A stretch of 64,000 nt of DNA from Curtobacterium sp. MCBD17_013 (GCF_003234565.1 NZ_QKTU01000003.1:186001-250000); one strand, 5' to 3'; counted from the stretch's first letter, positions 23,919 to 32,851 are shown. Made by a program: numbers and translations. Notes: generated by a model not told the origin, from the letters alone.

Positions 23919-26477
23919 TCAGCGTCCGTACTTGCTCGCGCGCATCGTCGAGACACGGTTGCGCACCTTGCCCGCGAGTTCCTGGACGCCGCCGTCGGTC
24001 AGGTAGTGCCTCGCGAGCATGACGTCGCGACGGAGCCCGTGCCGGCTGTTCGCGATCTCGTGGAACCGCTGCTCGCGCGACTTGCCGATCTGCGGGATGA
24101 CGACGCCTCCGCCCGTGCGCTCCCGTTCGACAGCGGCGTTCGCGCGGTCGGGAGCCGGGTACGGGTCGTGCGCGAACTCGATGAGCGGCGCGAGCGCCTT
24201 CTCCCAGGTGAAGTCCGCACGGACCCGGGCGACCTGTGCTCGGGCCTCGGCGATGGCGGCCTCGTCGTAGAGCATCGCCTCGAGTGCGTCGGCGAGGGCG
24301 TCGACGTCACGCTCCGGGACGGAGACGCCCATGCCCTCGGCGGCCACGAGGTCGCCGAAGCTGTCGCCCTCGGTGGTGACGATCGGCAGGTTCGCCCACA
24401 TGTAGTCGAGGATCCGGGTGCGGAACGAGAACGTCGTCTCGACGTGCGCGAAGTGCGTCGAGACGCCGGCGTCGGCCTCGAGCAGGTAGTTCTGGCGGTC
24501 GTCGAGCGCGACCCACTGCTCGTTGAAGAACACGTGCTTGTTCGTCAGCCCGAGCTTCTCGCTGATCTCGCGGGTCTTCGCCACGATGGCCATCTCGGGC
24601 ACGTCGGGGTTCGGGTGCGCGACACCGAGGAAGAACAGGCGGATGTCGTCGTGGCGCTCGGCGACCTTCGCGACGGCCTCGACCAGGGTCGGGGTGTCGA
24701 ACCAGTTGTAGATGCCGCCACCCCAGATGACGACCTTGTCGTCCTCGCCGATGCCGGGCACGACACCGCGGATCGCCTTGCGGGTGTGCTGCGGCGGCGT
24801 CGAGTCCATGCCGAACGGTGCGATCGCGATGAGGGACTTCAGGTTCTCGTCCTGCGCGTAGGTGTCGGGGTTCACGCGACCCACGGCCGCGAGCTGCCCG
24901 ATCCAGAACAACCGCTGTCGCTCCGAGGCGCACAGGAAGAAGTCGCCGCGCTGGAGCTGCTCGTTGACGACCTCGGTGGTCACGAGGACCTGGTTCCGCC
25001 ACGCGGCGTCGCCCATCTCGCGTCCCTGCTCGAGCTGCTCGAGGTGCATCGGGTCGTAGAGGTCGACGACCATGATCTTGTTCGAGGCCTGCAGCGTCAG
25101 GAAGTGCCGCAGTGCGAAGCCCTGGAAGAAGATGACGTCGGCCCACTCCTCGTGCACCTTCATCGCGCGCTCGTCCTGCAGACGGACGCGGTGCACCTCG
25201 AACTGGTCCGAGGCCCGGTTGGCGACGTTCCAGGTGACGAGGCGGACGTCGTTGTGCTCGCTCAGCGCCTCGGCGATCTTCCACGCCCGCATGCCCGGCC
25301 CGGCCATCTTCTCGCCGAGGGCGTCGCCCGTGATGATGAGGACGCGCTTGCGCATCATCGGCCGGTTCACCTGGAACGCGTCCTGGATGGCGGTGAAGCC
25401 CTCGAGGTAGTAGTCGTTGCCGAACAGCGGGTGGAAGATGTTCCCGAAGAGCCGGAAGACCTCTTTGTCGGTCTTCACCCGACGGGACTGCACCTCGGCC
25501 CGGCTCTGCCGGAGCTTCGGCAGGTCGGCCACGAACTGGTCGACCGCGAACAGACCGGCCACGGTGTCCTTCGACACCGGTGTGGTCGGCTCGTGCTCGT
25601 CCGGTGCCCCGGTGAAGCGGCGGAGGTCGTACGACTCGCTGTCGAGCTCGCCCTTGGCGACGGCGCGACGGGCGAGGAGGGCGAGGGCCGCGGGGAGGAT
25701 CGTGCCGAGGCTGGCGTCGTCGAGGTTCTTGTAGAGCATGTGCAGCGCGTTGCGCTCGAGCAGGTACATCTCGCGGTACTCGCCGAAGCTCTTCATCGAG
25801 CCGTGGTGCTTGTGGTACACGATCGAGTTCGGCGCGAAGCGGACGCGGTAGCCGTACAGGTTCAGCCGCCACCCGAGGTCGACGTCGTCGTAGAACATGA
25901 ACAGGTCCTCGTCGAACCCGCCGATCTCGAGGAACAGTGCCCGGCGCACGAAGAGCGCCGACCCCGTGCCGAAGAGGATGTCCTTCTCGCGGTCGAACCG
26001 GCCGTCGTCGGGCTCGGTCGTGTGGTTCTTGTAGCCCATGCCGAACCAGGTCAGCCCGGCCTCGACGAAGTCGATCGCCGTGCCGTCCCAGTCGAGGACC
26101 TTGCTGGCGACCGCGCCGATGCGGGGGCTCGCGGCGAACGCGGCGAGCCCTTCGCGGATCCACTGGGGGTCCGGCTTGGCGTCGTTGTTGAGGAACGCCA
26201 CGAACTCGCCGGTCGCCGTGCGGGCGCCGAGGTTGCTGCCGCCGGTGAACCCGAGGTTCTCGTCGGACACGACGAGCTTGACGTTCGCCTGGTCGCCGAG
26301 GGCCGCCCGGAGGCGGGTCGCACTGTCGTCGCCGGAGCCGTTCTCGACGACGACGATCTCGAGCTGGCGTGCGGGCCAGTCGACCTCGTTCAACCGCGCG
26401 ACGCACTCCAGGGTGTCGTCCGTGCCGCGGAAGTTGATGATGACGACGGACACGGTGCCCGTGGTGGTGACGGTCAA
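23919..26477 (-). CDS. Bifunctional GT2-GT4 glycosyltransferase fusion
   Basis: The 852-residue protein joins two catalytic domains. Residues 1 to about 290 are GT2: VSVVIINFRGTDDTLECV, VVVENGSGDDS, FLNNDAKPDP and GGFDEDLFMFYDDVDLGWR, as in rhamnosyltransferases. After a charged linker of about 100 residues, a GT4-like domain starts near KRVLIITGDALGEKMAGPGMRAW, includes VVIWGGGIYNWFDTPTLVEAV and ends near STHFAHVETTFSFRTRILDY. A basic C-terminal tail follows. TTG 26477 is chosen because GGAGA lies about ten bases upstream and the GT2 strand starts directly after it; the open frame upstream is antisense to the gene at 26589. It is a candidate processive enzyme adding two sugars in turn. Confidence 0.88.
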   Translation of the reverse strand: MTVTTTGTVSVVIINFRGTDDTLECVARLNEVDWPARQLEIVVVENGSGDDSATRLRAALGDQANVKLVVSDENLGFTGGSNLGARTATGEFVAFLNNDAKPDPQWIREGLAAFAASPRIGAVASKVLDWDGTAIDFVEAGLTWFGMGYKNHTTEPDDGRFDREKDILFGTGSALFVRRALFLEIGGFDEDLFMFYDDVDLGWRLNLYGYRVRFAPNSIVYHKHHGSMKSFGEYREMYLLERNALHMLYKNLDDASLGTILPAALALLARRAVAKGELDSESYDLRRFTGAPDEHEPTTPVSKDTVAGLFAVDQFVADLPKLRQSRAEVQSRRVKTDKEVFRLFGNIFHPLFGNDYYLEGFTAIQDAFQVNRPMMRKRVLIITGDALGEKMAGPGMRAWKIAEALSEHNDVRLVTWNVANRASDQFEVHRVRLQDERAMKVHEEWADVIFFQGFALRHFLTLQASNKIMVVDLYDPMHLEQLEQGREMGDAAWRNQVLVTTEVVNEQLQRGDFFLCASERQRLFWIGQLAAVGRVNPDTYAQDENLKSLIAIAPFGMDSTPPQHTRKAIRGVVPGIGEDDKVVIWGGGIYNWFDTPTLVEAVAKVAERHDDIRLFFLGVAHPNPDVPEMAIVAKTREISEKLGLTNKHVFFNEQWVALDDRQNYLLEADAGVSTHFAHVETTFSFRTRILDYMWANLPIVTTEGDSFGDLVAAEGMGVSVPERDVDALADALEAMLYDEAAIAEARAQVARVRADFTWEKALAPLIEFAHDPYPAPDRANAAVERERTGGGVVIPQIGKSREQRFHEIANSRHGLRRDVMLARHYLTDGGVQELAGKVRNRVSTMRASKYGR

Positions 26478-26576
26478 GACGGGATCTCCAGATGTCGACG
26501 GCGGTCGTGGCGCACTGGCCGTGGCGAGTATAGCCAGCCCCCCGGCGCGGGACCGTGGAGACCGCCGGTGGTGCGG

Positions 26577-26582
26577 GATGAT
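26577..26582 (+). promoter_or_regulatory. -10-like GATGAT of the GT2 gene (leaderless)
   Basis: GATGAT ends six bases before ATG 26589. The first base differs from the TANNNT consensus. Confidence 0.4.
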
Positions 26583-26588
26583 GGTCGG

Positions 26589-27611
26589 ATGCTCGTCTCG
26601 GTCGTCGTCGTCGACTGGCACCGCGCCGACCTGACCGTGCGCGCGGTGGAGTCCGTCCTCGCGCAGCGCAGCGAGCACGACGTCGAGGTGGTGCTCGTCG
26701 TCAACGAGGCCCGCGACGCCGACGTCGCCCGCTTCCGTCGCGACCTGCCGCGGGTGGTCGTCGTGCCGATCGACCGGAACAGCGGTTTCGCGGGCGGGGT
26801 GACCGCCGGGATCGCGGCCGCACGGGGAACGGTCGTGGCCCTGCTCAACAACGACGCGGTCGCCGACGACGGCTTCCTGGCACACGGCGTGGCCGCGCTC
26901 GAGGCGGCCGGACCCCGTACCGCCGCGGTCGCCGCGACCGCCCTGCTCGAGGGCACCTTCCGCCCGGACCCGGACGGCCGCGACCCCGACGACCTCGTCG
27001 CGCCCGACGGGGCACGCTGGCGGCGCTCGGAGGGCGGCGTCCACCTCGTCAACGGCACGGGCGTCGTGCTGTCCCGGAGCGGCAACGGCCGCGACCGCGA
27101 CTGGCTCGCCCCGATCGAGGGGCCGCGTGAGACGACCCCCGTGTTCGGGTTCAGCGGCGGCGCCGCGTTCATCCGTCGCGAGGCGCTCGACCAGGTGGGC
27201 GGGTTCGATCCGCACCTCTTCATGTACTACGAGGACGTCGACGTGTCGTGGCGGCTGCGCCTGACAGGGTGGGACATCGGGCACGCGCCGCACGCCGTGG
27301 TGGTCCATCGGCACGCGGCGAGCTCGGGCAGCGACTCACCTCTGGTCCGCTACCAGAGCATCCGGAACCGGCTCGCGGTCGTCCTGCGCAACGCGACGGC
27401 CGGCACGACGCTGCGGGTGGTGCTCCGGACCACGGTGCGCGCCCTCCTCGACCTCGCGCGCCCCGACCGCGCACAGCTCACGCCCGCGCAGTGGCGGCGT
27501 CTCGTCCGGGAGGCCCCGGGCCTGGTCCGCCATGCCCGTCGCGCCCGTCGCGGCGACGGTGCCACCCGTGCGGACCGTCGGCGGGTCGAGGAGCTCCTCG
27601 AGGCGGACTGA
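26589..27611 (+). CDS. GT2 glycosyltransferase, rhamnosyltransferase-like
   Basis: The 340-residue cytosolic protein has MLVSVVVVDWHRADLTV, VVPIDRNSGFAGGVTAG, VALLNNDAVADDGF and GGFDPHLFMYYEDVDVSWR, the same family as the WbbL-like gene at 19663 and the GT2 half at 23919. A basic C-terminal region follows. It is divergent from the GT2-GT4 fusion. The very long open frame upstream in this frame (from 23631) runs antisense to the fusion gene and is not coding. ATG 26589 fits the family start, and a GATGAT six bases upstream predicts a leaderless message. A dTDP-rhamnose donor is plausible. Confidence 0.88.
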   Translation: MLVSVVVVDWHRADLTVRAVESVLAQRSEHDVEVVLVVNEARDADVARFRRDLPRVVVVPIDRNSGFAGGVTAGIAAARGTVVALLNNDAVADDGFLAHGVAALEAAGPRTAAVAATALLEGTFRPDPDGRDPDDLVAPDGARWRRSEGGVHLVNGTGVVLSRSGNGRDRDWLAPIEGPRETTPVFGFSGGAAFIRREALDQVGGFDPHLFMYYEDVDVSWRLRLTGWDIGHAPHAVVVHRHAASSGSDSPLVRYQSIRNRLAVVLRNATAGTTLRVVLRTTVRALLDLARPDRAQLTPAQWRRLVREAPGLVRHARRARRGDGATRADRRRVEELLEAD

Positions 27612-27612
27612 G

Positions 27613-27649
27613 CACACCCTCCCGCCGCAGCGGCCTCGGGGAGGTGTGT
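27613..27649 (+). terminator. Hairpin after the GT2 gene
   Basis: CACACCCTCCC pairs with GGGAGGTGTG with one bulged base, starting two bases after the stop codon. Confidence 0.55.
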
Positions 27650-27834
27650 CGAGCCTCCCGGCCGTTCCGTCGTGCCGCCCGTTCGGGGGACGGATCGGGG
27701 GCTGTGTGACTGGAGTGGTTCCCGTAGCCTGAGTGACCCTGAGGACCTGATGTGGTCATGCGACCTCATCCGATGATCGCCGCGCCCGCGGACCGGACCA
27801 GCACCGACGCCACGGCGAAGAGGAGACCGACGAC

Positions 27835-29916
27835 GTGAACAAGCTCCTGGCGACGGTCTTGGCGGTGCTCGCCCTGGCCACCGTGCTCGTCGGGTTCCAG
27901 GTCGCACCGCGCTCGCCCGGGGAGGAAGCCGCCCGCGCGCTCAGCGGGTCGTCGTTCCAGGCGGGGAACATCATCTCGGACGCCAACTTCTTCGACGGGG
28001 ACGCGATGTCCGCGTCGGCGGTCCAGTCGTTCCTCGACGACCAGATCGGCACGTGCAAGTCGACCTCGTGCCTCAACGTCGGCACGTCGTCGCTGAACGC
28101 GCACGCCGCCGACCCCATGTGCGGGGCGGTCACCGGCGGATCGGGCCTGAGCGCGGCGACGATCATCACCCGGGTGGCGGTCGCGTGCGGCATCAGCCCC
28201 AAGGTGATCCTCGTGACCCTGCAGAAGGAGCAGGGACTCGTGTCGGGCAGCACCGCACAGAAGCCCTCGTCGGGCGTGCTCTCGCGGGCCATGGGCTACG
28301 CCTGCCCGGACACGACGAACGGCGCCTGCGACCCGGCGTACTCGGGGGTCGGCAACCAGGTGTACTGGGCCGCCTGGCAGTGGAAGCGGTACGCGAACCC
28401 CGCCGGCACGAGCAAGTACTTCACCTGGTACGCACCCGGCACGACCGCCGCGGTGCAGTACGACGTCCCGACCTCGTGCGGCACCAAGTCGGTCACGATC
28501 ACCGACCAGGCGACCGCCGACCTCTACTACTACACGCCGTACACGCCGAACGCGGCGGCGCTGGCGAACCTCTACGGCACCGGGGACGCGTGCTCGGCGT
28601 ACGGCAACCGGAACTTCTGGCGCCTGTACAACGACTGGTTCGGCGACCCGACGGCCGGCGCGGCGTCGCCGGTCGGGTCGTTCGACGGGGCGACCGGCGG
28701 GTTCGACGAGCTGAGCGTCCGAGGCTGGGCGATGGACGGCGACGTCGACGACCCGATCCGGGTCCGGGTCACGGTGGACGGTGGCAGCCCCACGACGATG
28801 ACGGCCGACCAGACGCGCGCGGACGTCGGCAGGGCCTACCCGGGCCGGGGTTCGGACCACGGTTTCTCCGGGACGCTCGCCGCCGCCGCGGGGAGTCACC
28901 AGGTGTGCGTGACCGCGGTCGGCGTGGGCAGCGGCCAGACGACGGCGCTCGGGTGCCGGACGCTGACCGTGACGAGCGCGTCCCCGATCGGGGCGGTGGA
29001 CCAGGCGCAGGCGTCGCCGGGCGGCATCCGCGTCCGCGGGTGGACGCTCGATCCCCAGACGTCGGACTCCATCCGCGTGGCCGTCTACGTCGACCACACG
29101 CACACGACCACCCTCGCGTCCGGCGCGCGCTCCGACGTCGGTCGCGCCTCCGGGCTCGGGTCCGCGCACGGGTTCGACGAGACGCTCCCGGCGACCGCCG
29201 GCACCCACACCGTGTGCGTCTACGGCATCAACGTCGACGAGGGCTCGAACGCGCTCATCGGGTCGTGCAGCACCGTGCACGTCCCGGGCTCGAGCCCGAC
29301 GGGGTCGCTCGACGGCGTGACCACCACGACGAACTCGGTCGCGGTGGCGGGCTGGGCCCTCGACGGGGACACCACCGGTCCGGTGGCCGTCACGGTGACC
29401 GTCGACGGGAAGGCGCAGCGGGTGACAGCCTCCGCGTCACGCTCGGACGTCGCGCGGCTCTACCCGGTGTACGGGGCCGCACACGGGTTCTCGACCTCGC
29501 TGCCGGCCGGCAACGGGTCGCACACGGTCTGCGTGACCGCCGTGAACACGGGCGCCGGATCGGACACCAGCCTCGGCTGTCGGACCGTCTCGGTCGTCAA
29601 CCAGGCCCCGAAGGGGAGCCTCGACCAGGCCGCGGCGGTGACCGGCGGCGTCCACGTCCGTGGGTGGACGTTCGACCCGGACGCACCGACGACGTCGATC
29701 GCGGTCCACGTGTACGTCGACACCCGCGCGACCGCGCTGACCGCGTCGACCAGCCGACCGGACGTCGCCCGCTCCTTCAGCGGGATCGGCACGGCGCACG
29801 GGTTCGACGCCACGGTCCCGGCCGCGAAGGGCAGCCACCGGGTGTGCGTCTACGCGATCGACGCGACCGGCGGCAGCAACCCGACGCTCGGCTGCAGCAC
29901 CGTCACCGTCCGCTGA
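27835..29916 (+). CDS. Secreted lysozyme-like protein with four C-terminal repeats
   Basis: The 693-residue protein has an N-terminal hydrophobic segment (LLATVLAVLALATVLVGF) and no lipobox, so it is secreted or anchored. The N-terminal domain (about residues 35-275) has NIISDANFFDG, CGISPKVILVTLQKEQGLV, YACPDTTNGACD, WAAWQWKRYANP and YGNRNFWRLYNDWFGD, and matches actinobacterial proteins often named hemagglutinin. The KEQG Glu is placed like the catalytic Glu of lytic transglycosylases, but muralytic activity is inference. Residues about 278-693 are four repeats of about 104 residues, each with GW, D, R-x-D-V, HGF, VCV and GC, the same module as in the GH6 cellulase. GTG 27835 follows GAGGAGA. 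Confidence 0.82.
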   Translation: MNKLLATVLAVLALATVLVGFQVAPRSPGEEAARALSGSSFQAGNIISDANFFDGDAMSASAVQSFLDDQIGTCKSTSCLNVGTSSLNAHAADPMCGAVTGGSGLSAATIITRVAVACGISPKVILVTLQKEQGLVSGSTAQKPSSGVLSRAMGYACPDTTNGACDPAYSGVGNQVYWAAWQWKRYANPAGTSKYFTWYAPGTTAAVQYDVPTSCGTKSVTITDQATADLYYYTPYTPNAAALANLYGTGDACSAYGNRNFWRLYNDWFGDPTAGAASPVGSFDGATGGFDELSVRGWAMDGDVDDPIRVRVTVDGGSPTTMTADQTRADVGRAYPGRGSDHGFSGTLAAAAGSHQVCVTAVGVGSGQTTALGCRTLTVTSASPIGAVDQAQASPGGIRVRGWTLDPQTSDSIRVAVYVDHTHTTTLASGARSDVGRASGLGSAHGFDETLPATAGTHTVCVYGINVDEGSNALIGSCSTVHVPGSSPTGSLDGVTTTTNSVAVAGWALDGDTTGPVAVTVTVDGKAQRVTASASRSDVARLYPVYGAAHGFSTSLPAGNGSHTVCVTAVNTGAGSDTSLGCRTVSVVNQAPKGSLDQAAAVTGGVHVRGWTFDPDAPTTSIAVHVYVDTRATALTASTSRPDVARSFSGIGTAHGFDATVPAAKGSHRVCVYAIDATGGSNPTLGCSTVTVR

Positions 29917-29936
29917 CCGCGGCGTGCGCGGGTGCG

Positions 29937-30021
29937 GCCGCGGGAGACCGGCCCGCCCCACGCGGGTGAGGCCGCGGGAGACGCTCGCCCCACGCGGGTG
30001 AGGCCGCCGGACACGCTCGCC
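29937..30021. repeat. 32-34 base direct repeats after the secreted protein gene
   Basis: Units at 29937-29970 and 29971-30002 share GCCGCGGGAGAC and CCCCACGCGGGTGAG, and a partial third unit spans 30003-30021. The CGCGGG and CCCGC parts can also pair into small hairpins, so the array may act as terminator. The units are too short and too few for a CRISPR array. Confidence 0.7.
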
Positions 30022-30054
30022 GTGCCGTGGCGACGGAGCGGGTGAGCGGTCTGG

Positions 30055-30060
30055 CATGAT
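30055..30060 (+). promoter_or_regulatory. -10-like CATGAT (leaderless)
   Basis: CATGAT ends six bases before GTG 30067. It has the conserved second A and last T but lacks the first T. Confidence 0.35.
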
Positions 30061-30066
30061 CGTGCG

Positions 30067-31392
30067 GTGCTCAGGAACCGGACGGTCCACCCTGTCGTCG
30101 TCGCGATCGGCGCCGTGGCGCTGTGGGCGGTCGGCACGCTCGTCGCGTGGTTCCGGCTCACTCCCGAGAGCCGGGGGACGCTCTGGGCCGAGGACGGCCG
30201 CTTCTTCCTGCAGGATCTGTTCACCCACGGCACCGTCGGGTCGCTCCTCGTGCCCTACCAGGGGTACCTGCACGTCGTCCCGCGGGCCGTGATCGCCCTC
30301 GCGGAGCACGTGGCGTCACCCGGCCGCTTCGCCGAGGTCGACACGGCCCTCTGCTGTGCCGTCGCCGCGGCCGCGGGCGCGGGCGTGTTCGTCCTGTCCG
30401 GCGCCGTCGTCCGGTCCTGGGTGGCTCGGGTGCTCCTCGGTCTCGTGCCCGTGCTGCTCCCGCTGGCCCCGATCGAGATCTCCGGCAACGCCGCCAACAT
30501 CCACTCGTACCTCCTGTTCCTCGCCCCGTGGGTGTTCGGGGTCGTCGTCCGGTCGTGGTGGCACTCCGGCGTGCTGGCGGTCGTCGCGGTGCTCATCGGT
30601 CTCTCGGAGATCCAGTCGATCGCGTTCCTGCCCGTGCTCCTCGTCGGGATCCGCTCACGTCGCAAGTGGCCCGTCGTCGCCGGTGCCGTCATCGGCACCG
30701 GTGCACAGGTCCTGACGACGCTGTCCAACGCGCGGACCGCCTCGGAGCACGTGCCCGTCTCGGTGGCCGACATGGTCGTCGGCTACCTCCTCGAGGTCGT
30801 CGGCGGCGCCGCGACGTGGAACATCGCGGACGTCGGGACGGAGGCGGCGATCCACGGGTTCGTGGTCCTCGTCGTGCCGGCGCTGCTCGTCCTCGCCCTG
30901 CTCGTGCTCGGCGTGGTGCTCGGCGGCTGGTGGCAGCGCGGCGCGATCGTCGTGCTGCTGTACGGCTCGCTCCTCGTCTGGGCGGGGTCGGTGTACCTCA
31001 ACGCCAACACGGTCTACGAGTACGCGGAGTACACGACCGCGCAGCTGCGGACCGTCTGGACGATCCGCTACGGTGCGCCGAGTTCGATGTTCCTGCTCGC
31101 CGCGGTCCTCGTCGCCGCCGACGTCCTCGCGGCCCGCGCGGTCGCGGCACGGCGTCGGGTGTTGCGGGTCGGCCTCCTCGCCGTGGCCGGAGTCGTCGCC
31201 GCCGCGGTGGCCGTGGCGTTCGCCCTGAACGCGCCCGTCGACGGCCAGAAGCGCGAGGCCGGGCCGCTGTGGTCGGACCAGGTGACGGCGTGGACCGCGG
31301 AGTGCGACGTCCGACCCGCGCAGCCGGCACGACTCCTCGAGGCCCCGACCGGGTGGGTGGCCGCAGTGCCGTGCACCTGGCTGGAGCACTAG
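30067..31392 (+). CDS. Polytopic membrane protein of unknown function
   Basis: The 441-residue protein has about ten membrane segments, from VVVAIGAVALWAVGTLVAWF at the N-terminus to LAVAGVVAAAVAVAFALN near the C-terminus. An extracellular tail of about 60 residues carries two Cys (ECDVRP and PCTWLE), possibly disulfide linked. After the first span it has LWAEDGRFFLQDLF, an acidic loop motif placed where GT-C glycosyltransferases keep their catalytic Asp or Glu. A lipid-linked-sugar transferase is therefore possible, but I do not recognise a named family. It is flanked by the secreted protein gene and a convergent O-antigen ligase. Confidence 0.75.
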   Translation: MLRNRTVHPVVVAIGAVALWAVGTLVAWFRLTPESRGTLWAEDGRFFLQDLFTHGTVGSLLVPYQGYLHVVPRAVIALAEHVASPGRFAEVDTALCCAVAAAAGAGVFVLSGAVVRSWVARVLLGLVPVLLPLAPIEISGNAANIHSYLLFLAPWVFGVVVRSWWHSGVLAVVAVLIGLSEIQSIAFLPVLLVGIRSRRKWPVVAGAVIGTGAQVLTTLSNARTASEHVPVSVADMVVGYLLEVVGGAATWNIADVGTEAAIHGFVVLVVPALLVLALLVLGVVLGGWWQRGAIVVLLYGSLLVWAGSVYLNANTVYEYAEYTTAQLRTVWTIRYGAPSSMFLLAAVLVAADVLAARAVAARRRVLRVGLLAVAGVVAAAVAVAFALNAPVDGQKREAGPLWSDQVTAWTAECDVRPAQPARLLEAPTGWVAAVPCTWLEH

Positions 31393-31416
31393 CCCACGGC
31401 GGGTGCACCCACGGCG

Positions 31417-31461
31417 CGTGCACCCACGCACCGGCGGACGCCGCGGGGGCACCGGTGCACG
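31417..31461. terminator. Weak hairpin between convergent membrane genes
   Basis: CGTGCACC and GGTGCACG arms enclose a long loop that itself contains GGCG/CGCC pairs. The intergenic stretch also holds a short direct repeat around GTGCACCCACG. Confidence 0.35.
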
Positions 31462-31465
31462 GGCT

Positions 31466-32761
31466 TCAGGGGCGCCGGAGGCGTGAGCGCCAGGACCGGC
31501 GTCGCGCGGTGATCACGAGCACGGTGACGAACATCATCAACCCCGCGCCGTGGAGCAGGTAGCTCTCGGCCGCACTCGTCACGCCGATGAGGACGAGCAC
31601 GACGGCGGGCCACACGTAGGCGACCCCGGGGAACGTCGTGGCGGTGACCCAGGCACGCGCGAACGCCAGTCCGGCGGTCGCGACGAGGACGAGCATGCCC
31701 GCGAGCCCGATCTGGAACCAGGCGTCGACGAGGGCGTTGAGGCCGGAACCGAACGGGCGACCCGACTCGGTCAGCAGCGTGTCGAACGGGAACACGTCGG
31801 TCGGCCAGGTGCCCACCCAGCCCCAGCCCTGGATCGGGTACGCCTCGATGAGGATCCGGATCCGCGACCAGAGGGCGATGCGGGTGGCGGTGCCCTCGGC
31901 CGCTCCGATCCCGCGGAGCAACGGGTGACGCAGCGCGAACCCCGTGACGACGGCGGCGAGGAGGAGCACGCCGAGCGCCGCGTTGATGCCGGGACGGCGG
32001 GGGAGCGGTGCCCGGCGGAGCGCGACGATCGCGAGCGCCGCCACCGCGAGTGCGATCATGGCGATGCCCGTGATCGGGGACTGGACGAGCATGAGCGTGA
32101 TGAGGGCGAGCGCGGCCGACGCGATGCCCCGCCACCGGGTGACGCTGTGCGTGAGGATCTCCATGACGAACGTCACGAGCGCCATGCCCGCGATGAACCC
32201 CATGAAGTTCCGGGTGCCGCCGACGCCCTGGATCGGGCCGCCGTAGGCGATGTCGCCGGTGATCCCGAGCGCCGGGATCGGGACGTCGAGCACGAGGCCG
32301 CTCAGGACCTCGAGCCCGAGTGACGTCACGACGAGGATCCGGAGCGCGTCGCCCGAGGCGCGCACCACCTGCACGAGGTCGCGTCCGAGCGCCAGGTACA
32401 GCCCGAGGGACACGAACCCGATCGTGGACGCGAACCCGCGCAGGGACGACCAGGAGTACGTGCTCCACAGGACGCTGAGCGCCATGTACCCGACGAGGCC
32501 GAGCAGGCTCAACGGGAGCACGCCGTGCCAGTCGATCCGGTAGCGCTGCCCGAGCAGGCTGAGACCGGCCAGGACCACCAGGGACACGAGGACCGCACCG
32601 GTGCCGGCCGCGCCGACGAGCACGTGCACGGTCGGGGACCCGAACGCGAACACCACGATCACGGTCGCGAGCGCCTGCGAGAACCGGCCGCCGGCGGAGA
32701 ACCCGATCCACGCGGACACGTACCGGCGCGCCAGGACACGGCGTCCGGGTGCTGAGCTCAC
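31466..32761 (-). CDS. O-antigen ligase/polymerase family membrane protein
   Basis: The 431-residue protein has about eleven membrane segments. The long periplasmic-side loop, with RIALWSRIRILIEAYPIQGWGWVG, GSGLNALVDAWFQIGLAG and a preceding R-x(n)-H region, matches the Wzy_C/WaaL (PF04932) pattern. Family members polymerise or ligate lipid-linked glycans. GTG 32761 is preferred because GATGAT lies six bases upstream on the minus strand; the longer open frame is antisense to the polyprenol-phosphate mannose synthase gene. A second family member lies at 35080. In a Gram-positive wall the acceptor would not be lipid A. Confidence 0.84.
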   Translation of the reverse strand: MSSAPGRRVLARRYVSAWIGFSAGGRFSQALATVIVVFAFGSPTVHVLVGAAGTGAVLVSLVVLAGLSLLGQRYRIDWHGVLPLSLLGLVGYMALSVLWSTYSWSSLRGFASTIGFVSLGLYLALGRDLVQVVRASGDALRILVVTSLGLEVLSGLVLDVPIPALGITGDIAYGGPIQGVGGTRNFMGFIAGMALVTFVMEILTHSVTRWRGIASAALALITLMLVQSPITGIAMIALAVAALAIVALRRAPLPRRPGINAALGVLLLAAVVTGFALRHPLLRGIGAAEGTATRIALWSRIRILIEAYPIQGWGWVGTWPTDVFPFDTLLTESGRPFGSGLNALVDAWFQIGLAGMLVLVATAGLAFARAWVTATTFPGVAYVWPAVVLVLIGVTSAAESYLLHGAGLMMFVTVLVITARRRSWRSRLRRP

Positions 32762-32767
32762 GGACCA

Positions 32768-32773
32768 ATCATC
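32768..32773 (-). promoter_or_regulatory. -10-like GATGAT of the ligase gene (leaderless)
   Basis: GATGAT on the minus strand ends six bases before GTG 32761, the same hexamer and spacing as at 26577. Confidence 0.4.
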
Positions 32774-32845
32774 TCGTACCCGGAGCGCCGCGGCCCGGAC
32801 CACGCGGCACGGCGGCCGTTCCCGGGCGCGTGACCGAGCATGGGA

Positions 32846-32851
32846 TACGCT
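32846..32851 (+). promoter_or_regulatory. -10 element TACGCT of the mannose synthase gene
   Basis: TACGCT lies 39 bases before ATG 32891, giving a leader of about 33 bases containing GAGGAG. Confidence 0.45.

Noticed and set aside
23631-26588. Very long plus-strand open frame (part of a 1326-codon frame) opposite the GT2-GT4 gene
   Set aside because: It is the antisense shadow of a strong GT2-GT4 gene; only the part from 26589 shows family motifs.
29937-30021. Direct repeats resembling a CRISPR start
   Set aside because: Units are adjacent without spacers, fewer than three full copies, and no cas gene is present.
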